NCBI GenBank assembly: GCA_900548305.1
Contig: URJZ01000035.1
Location: 1 to 9,886 of the forward strand
From: an uncultured Oscillospiraceae bacterium
GTDB lineage: Bacteria; Bacillota; Clostridia; Oscillospirales; Acutalibacteraceae
Reading direction: 5' to 3'
DNA: 9,886 bases
Numbering within the stretch: the stretch's first letter is position 1; every line of letters begins with the position of its first letter. A model generated the notes under the pieces. The model saw only the letters and a program-made list of their open reading frames with translations. It was not told where the DNA came from and searched no databases. The translations under genes were made by a program, and so were the position numbers. Shown in pieces: positions 1 to 4,948 of this stretch.

Positions 1-39
1 ATTGAAGCCAATGGCAAAAAACAGAATATTGCAGCATAA
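1..39 (+). CDS. C-terminal end of an upstream gene (partial)
   Basis: The frame beginning at base 1 reads IEANGKKQNIAA and stops at TAA 37-39. It may be the last 12 codons of a gene lying mostly outside the window. The next start codon lies 8 bases further on and lacks a Shine-Dalgarno, which would fit translational coupling to this upstream gene. Twelve codons are too few to identify a product, and the open stretch could also be chance. Confidence 0.3.
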   Translation: MEANGKKQNIAA

Positions 40-47
40 AAAATAGT

Positions 48-485
48 ATGTACGCCAGAATTATGTTAGATAACATGGCAGGAAATCGTTCTGAAATGTC
101 AGCGATTAGTTTGTATACATATAATCAACTGATTACTGACGAACATAACGAGATTGCTGAATTATTTCATAAAATCAGTATTGTAGAAATGCGTCATCTT
201 TATATTTTTGGTACTTTGGCCAAACAATTAGGAGCTGATCCCAGATTATGGACATCGCATCATAACAGAGCAGTATATTGGTCACCCGGATTTAATCAGT
301 ATCCCAAAGTACTTCCTCAACTCATAAAACATAGTTTACAAGAAGAACGGTTTGCAGTAGAAAAGTACACAAAGCAACTTAACGTAATAAAAGATGAAGT
401 GATTATTCGTAATTTAAAGCGCATTATTCTTGATGAAGAGCTGCATGTAAACATATTAGAAAATTATTTGAACACATATCAGTGA
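48..485 (+). CDS. Ferritin-like di-metal four-helix protein (rubrerythrin / manganese-catalase-like, probably spore-associated)
   Basis: The 145-aa protein has the layout of a ferritin-like four-helix bundle with carboxylate-bridged metal ligands. Visible ligands are Glu16 in helix 1 (NRSEMSAI), the pair Glu47-x-x-His50 (EMRH) in helix 2, Glu99/Glu100 in helix 3 and Glu130-x-x-His133 (EELH) in helix 4. This is a complete di-iron or di-manganese set, so the fold can be expected to bind metal and act in peroxide or iron handling. The reaction itself is not shown by the sequence. Similar small proteins are common in spore-forming Clostridia, and the neighbours are coat-type genes and sigK, so a role in the mother cell or coat is a reasonable inference. 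The start is uncertain: neither ATG 48 nor the in-frame ATG 63 has a Shine-Dalgarno, and the frame stays open back to a stop at 3-5. The motif YARIMLDNMAG right after the start looks like conserved family sequence, so the N-terminus may begin earlier or use coupling. A hairpin terminator follows directly. Confidence 0.8.
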   Translation: MYARIMLDNMAGNRSEMSAISLYTYNQLITDEHNEIAELFHKISIVEMRHLYIFGTLAKQLGADPRLWTSHHNRAVYWSPGFNQYPKVLPQLIKHSLQEERFAVEKYTKQLNVIKDEVIIRNLKRIILDEELHVNILENYLNTYQ

Positions 486-488
486 TTT

Positions 489-522
489 AAAAACAGTAGG
501 AGATTCCTGCTGTTTTTATTTT
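489..522 (+). terminator. Rho-independent terminator after the ferritin-like gene
   Basis: A 13-bp stem pairs 489-501 with 505-517, with one G-T wobble and a 3-base loop (GAT). It begins with five A and ends in a T-rich run to 522. It lies 3 bases after the stop codon and separates the ferritin-like gene from the coat unit. Confidence 0.85.
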
Positions 523-553
523 GGAAGAAATTTCAATTTACAAAGGTTGGTCT

Positions 554-584
554 GTATAAATATATAGAATCATCTCATAATATA
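554..584 (+). promoter_or_regulatory. Possible SigE/SigK-type mother-cell promoter for the coat pair
   Basis: GTATAAA at 554-560 and CATAATATA at 576-584 are 15 bases apart. The second box fits both the SigE -10 (CATAcaaT-like) and the SigK -10 (CATAnnnTA), and the first contains the ATA core of a SigE -35. The arrangement suits a mother-cell coat gene. A caution: transcription would start near 590, leaving a leader of only about 10 bases and cutting into the ribosome binding site at 588-594. The true start may therefore differ. Confidence 0.35.
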
Positions 585-600
585 GTTGGAGGTGATTTGG

Positions 601-774
601 ATGAGTCCAAAAGAATTAAATTATATTGAAGATGCATTGGGTCATGAGCAATTTTTAAAAACACAATGTCAAGAGGCCGCCCAAAACTTACAGGATCCTC
701 AGCTAAAACAATACGCACAACAATTATCTGATAAACACCAACAATTATTTAACCAATTTATGCAATTGGTGTAA
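601..774 (+). CDS. Small spore-coat-associated protein, partner of the CotF-like protein
   Basis: This 57-aa protein starts MSPKELNYIEDALGHEQF and is hydrophilic, helical and very rich in glutamine. It has no signal peptide or membrane segment. I recognise it as the short partner that often precedes CotF-like coat proteins in Clostridia; its precise role in the coat is unknown. ATG 601 is preferred to the upstream in-frame TTG 586, because the near-perfect Shine-Dalgarno GGAGGTGAT at 588-596 overlaps that TTG and is well placed for ATG 601. The next gene follows after 18 bases with its own AGGAGGT site, so the two form one operon. The upstream SigE/SigK-like boxes suggest expression in the mother cell. 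Confidence 0.75.
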   Translation: MSPKELNYIEDALGHEQFLKTQCQEAAQNLQDPQLKQYAQQLSDKHQQLFNQFMQLV

Positions 775-792
775 ATACAGGAGGTAAAAATA

Positions 793-1047
793 ATGGATGA
801 TAAATGCTTAATGGAAAATATGCTTTTGACTACCAAAGGCGTATGTGATTTGTATATGCATGGAACCATTGAATCTGCTACAGCAAATGTGCACTGTGCA
901 TTTGATAAAGCTTTAAAAGATTCTTTAACTATGCAGGATGATATTTACAAAAAAATGGCTGCAAAAGGTTGGTATCCTTCTGAACAAGCAGAGCCACAAA
1001 AGATTCAACAGGTAAAACAAAAATACTCTGCAAATGCTACAAACTAA
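793..1047 (+). CDS. Spore coat protein, CotF-like family
   Basis: This 84-aa protein starts MDDKCLMENML and contains a central helical stretch ending in DDIYKKMAAKGWYPSEQAEP, then a Gln/Lys-rich tail. The pattern of a helical hairpin followed by a 'KGWY' turn and a short charged tail matches the coat F family of Bacillota spore coat proteins, but it is shorter than CotF of Bacillus subtilis. It is expected to be a structural component of the spore surface. It begins behind a strong AGGAGGT at 779-785 with 7-base spacing, and is co-transcribed with the 57-aa gene just upstream. A long terminator hairpin follows 23 bases after the stop. Assignment to the family is fairly secure; the exact coat layer or partner cannot be read from the sequence. 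Confidence 0.8.
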   Translation: MDDKCLMENMLLTTKGVCDLYMHGTIESATANVHCAFDKALKDSLTMQDDIYKKMAAKGWYPSEQAEPQKIQQVKQKYSANATN

Positions 1048-1070
1048 TTTCTTTCCTAATCAATAAATAA

Positions 1071-1119
1071 ATACCCTGATTAGTAAAAATTATTTTACAA
1101 ATCAGGGTATTGTTTTTTA
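1071..1119 (+). terminator. Strong terminator after the coat pair
   Basis: A near-perfect 18-bp stem pairs 1071-1088 with 1093-1110, with one A-A mismatch (1082/1099) and a 4-base loop. The outer arms are ATACCCTGATT and AATCAGGGTAT. A T-rich tail (TTGTTTTTT) follows. It insulates the coat operon from sigK. Confidence 0.9.
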
Positions 1120-1130
1120 TCGTACATGCA

Positions 1131-1158
1131 ACGAACATGCGTACCGCCGAATAAAATA
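1131..1158 (+). promoter_or_regulatory. Possible SigK-type promoter for sigK (weak)
   Basis: AC at 1131-1132 and AATAAAATA at 1150-1158, 17 bases apart, match the SigK pattern (AC, then CATAnnnTA) with one mismatch. A start near 1165 would place the Shine-Dalgarno at 1172 just inside the transcript and exclude ATG 1170 as an efficient start. No sigma-A promoter with two good boxes is seen between the upstream terminator and the gene. Confidence 0.3.
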
Positions 1159-1171
1159 TATAAAATGCGAT

Positions 1172-1181
1172 GGAGAAGGTG
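1172..1181 (+). promoter_or_regulatory. Ribosome binding site deciding the sigK start
   Basis: GGAGAAGGTG lies inside the first codons of the longer reading frame (ATG 1170) and 6-8 bases before the in-frame TTG 1188. ATG 1170 has only AT-rich sequence upstream and no Shine-Dalgarno. TTG 1188 is therefore the better start. Confidence 0.7.
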
Positions 1182-1187
1182 TTTATA

Positions 1188-1877
1188 TTGATAGGCGGTT
1201 TTTTATTTGATTTCATATCTGACTTGATATTTTTCATTCTTCATGTGACTGGTTCAGGTTCATTTCCCAAACCATTAAGTGCAAAAGAAGAAAAAGAATA
1301 TTTAGAAAAATTGAATCAAGGAGATCAAAATGCTAGAAATATGTTAATTGAACATAATCTGCGTTTAGTTGCACATATTATAAAAAAATATTATGCGAAT
1401 TCCAGCGATCAAGACGATTTGATTTCCATAGGTACGATAGGTCTGATAAAAGCTATAGACTCATTTGATACGGGCAAAGGTATTAGGCTATCGAGTTACG
1501 CAGCACGATGTATCGAAAATGAGATTTTGATGTTTTTCCGTACTACTAAGAAAACAGCCCAAGATGTTTCTATGAATGAACCAATTGACACTGACAGAGA
1601 TGGTAACGCATTAACATTAATGGATACCATGGCTTCGGAAGATAATATGGTAGAAAATATAGATAATAAGATAAAAATTGAAAAATTAAAATCATATATG
1701 GAAGAGGAATTATCACCAAGAGAACAATCTATTATTTGTTTAAGATATGGTTTAGTACCCGGCAGTAAACCATTAGCACAACGGGAAGTTGCCTCTGCCT
1801 TGGGAATTTCGCGTTCCTATGTCAGTAGAATAGAGAAAAAAGCCCTTTCTACCTTAAATAAACGTTTTTCAAAATGA
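1188..1877 (+). CDS. sigK: RNA polymerase sporulation sigma factor SigK, pro-form
   Basis: SigK directs late gene expression in the mother cell, including coat, cortex and spore-maturation genes. From TTG 1188 the product is 229 aa. Residues 1-20 (MIGGFLFDFISDLIFFILHV) are hydrophobic and match the pro-sequence that holds pro-SigK at the membrane until SpoIVFB cleaves it. Sigma region 2 spans about 47-116, with the family signatures ARNMLIEHNLRLVAHI, DLISIGTIGLIKAI and YAARCIENEIL. Region 4 spans about 170-224 and has the -35-binding helix-turn-helix QREVASALGISRSYVSRIEKKAL. Starting at TTG gives a pro-sequence close in length to that of Bacillus subtilis SigK; the ATG 1170 alternative adds six residues and lacks a ribosome binding site. 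The frame is unbroken, so no skin-type element interrupts the gene here. The C-terminus ends soon after region 4, earlier than in B. subtilis. It lies in its own unit between terminators. Confidence 0.95.
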   Translation: MIGGFLFDFISDLIFFILHVTGSGSFPKPLSAKEEKEYLEKLNQGDQNARNMLIEHNLRLVAHIIKKYYANSSDQDDLISIGTIGLIKAIDSFDTGKGIRLSSYAARCIENEILMFFRTTKKTAQDVSMNEPIDTDRDGNALTLMDTMASEDNMVENIDNKIKIEKLKSYMEEELSPREQSIICLRYGLVPGSKPLAQREVASALGISRSYVSRIEKKALSTLNKRFSK

Positions 1878-1886
1878 TTACATAGC

Positions 1887-1915
1887 AAAGAGATTCTTAT
1901 GAGGAATCTCTTTTT
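1887..1915 (+). terminator. Rho-independent terminator after sigK
   Basis: AAAGAGATTC at 1887-1896 pairs with GAATCTCTTT at 1904-1913, extended by a T-G and a T-A pair around a 3-base loop (1899-1901), and runs into TTTTT. It starts 9 bases after the sigK stop codon. Confidence 0.85.
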
Positions 1916-1935
1916 ACTCTAATGTTAAAGGAAAA

Positions 1936-1967
1936 GAAAAAAGAGACAATAAAATTGTCTCTTTTTC
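1936..1967. terminator. Bidirectional terminator between convergent sigK and the zinc-ribbon gene
   Basis: A perfect 13-bp stem pairs 1938-1950 with 1954-1966 around an AAA loop. It is A-rich on the left and T-rich on the right, so it yields a U-tract in both directions. It sits 9 bases beyond the stop of the minus-strand gene and gives sigK a second terminator. Confidence 0.85.
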
Positions 1968-1975
1968 TGTATAAT

Positions 1976-2812
1976 TTATTCTGATTTATGATTCTGTTCT
2001 GTGCTTTCACTCTCATGCGGTTCTGCAGTAACAGAAGCTTCTTGTTTGGTTTCTGTCTGTACATTTTGATTTTGTTGTACAGGAGGCTGTTGGTGTACCG
2101 GAGGTTGAGGAGGAGCTACCGGTTGCTGCGGTGGAGTATATGGAGGTACTGCACGTTGAGGTGCATGACCACCTTGGAATACAAATTGATTTCCGCGTGC
2201 TAAAGTGCGGGTATTCAACATCATAATACCACCAATAATACCAATCACACCGCCAAAGATAACATTCGCTACAATGCTAATAATATATAATGCAGAAGAA
2301 TCAATTTTACGCAAGACTGCTGCTGGATTTCTAAAGATTTCCTTTGCATATCCAAAATGAATGACAGCATATATGATATTAATGATAGCAGCAACTAATA
2401 AAAAAGAACCATATACAATAGCACCAGTTCCAGGATCTTTATCATAATAATATTTGTATATTTGACCTGTTAGAGAAGAGTTGGATGCAGCACCAACACA
2501 AACGGTAATAATACCGCTAATAGCACATAAAATTCCCCAAACCAACCAAAAAATTGCAGCATTTTTAATCTTCGAAGCAACTTGCTGTACCATAATAAAT
2601 TGTGCTTGGTTTGGCTGTTGAGGATGAAATCCTCCCGGTTGTTGTGGCGGAACAGTACCATGATTTTGCTGATATGTATTTGTGTTTGTATTTATATTTG
2701 GGGTTTGATTTGGAGCAGGCGATTGCTCTTGAGGCAATTTAGCGCCGCAATTTTGGCAAAAAGCTGCATTTCGTTCTGTAGCAGCACCGCATCTGGGGCA
2801 ATATTTAATCAT
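1976..2812 (-). CDS. Zinc-ribbon membrane protein with Pro/Gln-rich linkers, function unknown
   Basis: The 278-aa protein begins with a zinc ribbon, Cys5-x2-Cys8 and Cys19-x2-Cys22 (CPRCG ... CQNCG), which should bind one zinc in the cytoplasm. Residues about 28-75 form a low-complexity linker rich in Pro, Gln, Asn and Thr. Hydrophobic segments lie at about 86-108, 131-155 and 173-199; the last is long and glycine-rich and could be one helix or a re-entrant hairpin. A second Pro/Gln-rich stretch (about 218-250) leads into an acidic Ser/Glu tail. There is no enzyme motif. Such zinc-ribbon membrane proteins are common in Bacillota and mostly uncharacterised; scaffolding or sensing is only a guess. 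A GAAGG ribosome binding site sits 7 bases before ATG 2812, and a consensus sigma-A promoter precedes it, so it is probably expressed in growing cells. It is a single-gene unit convergent with sigK. Confidence 0.8.
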   Translation of the reverse strand: MIKYCPRCGAATERNAAFCQNCGAKLPQEQSPAPNQTPNINTNTNTYQQNHGTVPPQQPGGFHPQQPNQAQFIMVQQVASKIKNAAIFWLVWGILCAISGIITVCVGAASNSSLTGQIYKYYYDKDPGTGAIVYGSFLLVAAIINIIYAVIHFGYAKEIFRNPAAVLRKIDSSALYIISIVANVIFGGVIGIIGGIMMLNTRTLARGNQFVFQGGHAPQRAVPPYTPPQQPVAPPQPPVHQQPPVQQNQNVQTETKQEASVTAEPHESESTEQNHKSE

Positions 2813-2842
2813 ACTTATACCTTCTTTCCTATATATGTATTT

Positions 2843-2871
2843 ATTATACTATAATCATCAAATATCGTCAA
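2843..2871 (-). promoter_or_regulatory. Sigma-A promoter of the zinc-ribbon membrane protein gene
   Basis: Read on the minus strand, TTGACG (2871-2866) and TATAAT (2848-2843) are separated by exactly 17 bases. Transcription should begin near 2836, about 24 bases before the start codon. Confidence 0.85.
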
Positions 2872-2990
2872 TATCACAAGTTTATTAACCAAAAAGTAGA
2901 TAATTTTCGCAATATTCACACGAAAAAATATTTTGTTATTCATAATTTAGTAATAAATAGTGATTTATGTATCGTTCTCCTACTACTTCA

Positions 2991-3019
2991 TTGTGTCTAA
3001 ATAAAAAATTTAGTATAAT
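2991..3019 (+). promoter_or_regulatory. Sigma-A promoter of recQ
   Basis: TTGTGT (2991-2996) and TATAAT (3014-3019) are 17 bases apart, with a TG-like AG before the -10. The start of transcription should lie near 3026, giving a leader of about 25 bases with GTGGAGAG before ATG 3051. No LexA-type operator was recognised between the boxes. Confidence 0.8.
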
Positions 3020-3050
3020 AATATCATAACAATATTAGTGGAGAGTACAG

Positions 3051-4886
3051 ATGATAGAGAAAGCTTATGAAATTTTAAAAACTTATTTTGGATACAGCGA
3101 GTTTCGTTACGGTCAAAAAGAGCTAATTACATATTTAATAAACGGAACGGACTGTGTCGGAATTATGCCTACAGGAGCAGGTAAATCTATTTGTTATCAG
3201 ATTCCGGCAATTTTAATGGACGGAATTACATTGGTCATTTCTCCTCTAATTTCTTTGATGAAAGATCAAGTACATGCTTTACTGGAAGTTGGTATTCCCG
3301 CAGCATATATTAACAGTTCATTGACCCCTGCACAGCAATATAAAGTAATTCAAAATGCAAAACGGTACAAGTATAAATTAATTTATGTTGCCCCGGAACG
3401 CTTGGAGTTGGATTTTTTTCAAGCATTTGCTGCTTCCACCAATATTTCATTTATCAGTATAGACGAAGCTCATTGCGTATCACAGTGGGGACAAGACTTT
3501 CGGCCGAGTTATTTAAAAATAGCACAATTTATTCACTCTATGCCCAAACGTCCTATTGTTAGCGCTTTTACAGCCACTGCTACCAGAGAAGTAAAAGATG
3601 ACATCATTTCTCTTTTGGCATTGCAGAAACCATTTGTCATGACGACAGGTTTTGACAGAAAAAATTTATATTTTGAAGTACAAAAACCCGTTGATAAATT
3701 TACGGCTGTGGAACGATTTTTAGAGAGAAATCCAAACAAAACAGGCATTATTTATTGTACTACCAGAAAAGGGGTAGAGGATGTTTGTGACAGATTGATA
3801 TTACAAGGGTATCGAGCAACCAGATATCATGCCGGTTTAAGTGATAAAGAGCGAAAATTAAATCAAGAGGAATTTCAATTTGACAAGGCACAAATTATGG
3901 TTGCAACCAATGCATTTGGCATGGGAATTGATAAGTCCAATATTTCTTTTGTCATTCATTTTAATATGCCCAAAAATATAGAGAGTTATTATCAAGAAGC
4001 AGGACGGGCGGGAAGAGACGGTGAACCGGCACAATGTATTTTGTTATACAGCAAACAAGATGTAAGTACAAATTTATTTTTGATTGAAAAGGATAAAGAA
4101 AACGAAGAATTAGATCCGATTACACGCCATGAAGTATTGGAAAAAGATAGAGATAGACTCAAACAAATGACTTATTACTGCACCACAACAGATTGTTTGC
4201 GTGCACATATGCTTCGATACTTTGGAGAACAGAGTCCAAATTTTTGCGGAAATTGCTCTAATTGTAACGCAAATTCAAAAGAAGTTGATATTACTGTTGA
4301 TGCGCAAAAAATCATGTCATGTATTGTTAGAGCCGGAGAACGATTTGGTATGTCGACTATCATTGATATTTTACGTGGAAGTAAAAATGAAAAAATCAGA
4401 AATAGTCATTTAGATACATTAACTACCTACGGAATTATGGAAACCGTTTCCAAAGAATATATCAGACAAGTCATAGAATTTTTACTGGCGCAATCTTATA
4501 TTCACTCAACTACCGATGGATATCAGGTATTAAAAATTCAGCCGAAGGCATATGCAATTTTGCGTGGGCAACAACCGCTGCATATGCGTATACTGCAACA
4601 ACCTGATAATATAGATTCTTCAGTTCCTGCTTCTTATATAGAAATTGATGAAGAATTATTCCAACAATTAAAAGCACTTCGGGCAAAAATTGCAAAAGTA
4701 CAAAGTGTTCCTGCATTTGTCATTTTTACAGATGCTGCCTTACGTGATATGTGTATTAAGTTACCTCAAAATTTAAAATCTTTTCTTGAGGTGAATGGGG
4801 TAGGGCATACAAAGGCAAATCGCTACGGAGAGCGGTTTATCAAATTAATAAAAGCTTATTGCCAAAAATCAAAAAACATAGAGTAG
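3051..4886 (+). CDS. recQ: ATP-dependent DNA helicase RecQ
   Basis: RecQ is a 3'-to-5' superfamily 2 helicase that works in recombination repair and at stalled replication forks. The 611-aa protein is full length. Motif 0 is FRYGQ (Gln22) and the Walker A is PTGAGKS (40-46). The DEAH box at 138-141 is followed by the RecQ-specific aromatic loop CVSQWGQDFRPSY. Motif III is AFTATAT (172-178), motif V is around 282-293 (ATNAFGMGIDK) and motif VI is QEAGRAGRDG (315-324). The zinc-binding cysteines are at 377/382, 399, 402 and 405 (CGNCSNC). A winged-helix RQC region covers about 411-515 and a single HRDC domain about 535-604, containing the helix-hairpin-like FLEVNGVGHTKANRYG. ATG 3051 has a GGAG site with 7-8-base spacing. 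The gene is transcribed alone, from its own promoter to a strong terminator. Confidence 0.97.
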   Translation: MIEKAYEILKTYFGYSEFRYGQKELITYLINGTDCVGIMPTGAGKSICYQIPAILMDGITLVISPLISLMKDQVHALLEVGIPAAYINSSLTPAQQYKVIQNAKRYKYKLIYVAPERLELDFFQAFAASTNISFISIDEAHCVSQWGQDFRPSYLKIAQFIHSMPKRPIVSAFTATATREVKDDIISLLALQKPFVMTTGFDRKNLYFEVQKPVDKFTAVERFLERNPNKTGIIYCTTRKGVEDVCDRLILQGYRATRYHAGLSDKERKLNQEEFQFDKAQIMVATNAFGMGIDKSNISFVIHFNMPKNIESYYQEAGRAGRDGEPAQCILLYSKQDVSTNLFLIEKDKENEELDPITRHEVLEKDRDRLKQMTYYCTTTDCLRAHMLRYFGEQSPNFCGNCSNCNANSKEVDITVDAQKIMSCIVRAGERFGMSTIIDILRGSKNEKIRNSHLDTLTTYGIMETVSKEYIRQVIEFLLAQSYIHSTTDGYQVLKIQPKAYAILRGQQPLHMRILQQPDNIDSSVPASYIEIDEELFQQLKALRAKIAKVQSVPAFVIFTDAALRDMCIKLPQNLKSFLEVNGVGHTKANRYGERFIKLIKAYCQKSKNIE

Positions 4887-4887
4887 T

Positions 4888-4925
4888 AAAAAAGCCATTA
4901 CAGTGAAAACTGTAATGGCTTTTTT
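4888..4925. terminator. Bidirectional terminator between recQ and the ABC operon, GAAA tetraloop
   Basis: A perfect 17-bp stem pairs 4888-4904 with 4909-4925 around a GAAA (GNRA) tetraloop at 4905-4908. Six A on the left and six T on the right make it active in both directions. It begins one base after the recQ stop and lies 23 bases beyond the end of the last ABC gene. Confidence 0.9.
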
Positions 4926-4948
4926 GAGAGGAAATTATTTATTCTAAC

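Noticed and set aside
586..600. TTG 586 as start of the 57-aa coat-type protein
   Set aside because: The Shine-Dalgarno GGAGGTGAT overlaps this codon and serves ATG 601; the added residues would be coded by the ribosome site itself.
1037..1237. Minus-strand open frame across the sigK start region
   Set aside because: It runs through the coat terminator hairpin and the sigK ribosome site, has no ribosome binding site of its own, and its peptide shows no family pattern.
1988..2854. Open frames opposite or within the zinc-ribbon gene
   Set aside because: The peptides are leucine/arginine-rich, as expected from reading AT-rich membrane protein genes in the wrong frame; the cysteine motif supports the minus-strand 278-aa gene.
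2872..2990. Possible riboswitch or small RNA between the divergent zinc-ribbon and recQ genes
   Set aside because: The stretch is AT-rich without a stable long stem, terminator or conserved RNA motif that I recognise; both genes have ordinary short leaders.
3533..4716. Several open frames of 62-71 codons within recQ on both strands
   Set aside because: They lie wholly inside a full-length, motif-complete recQ gene and lack start signals.
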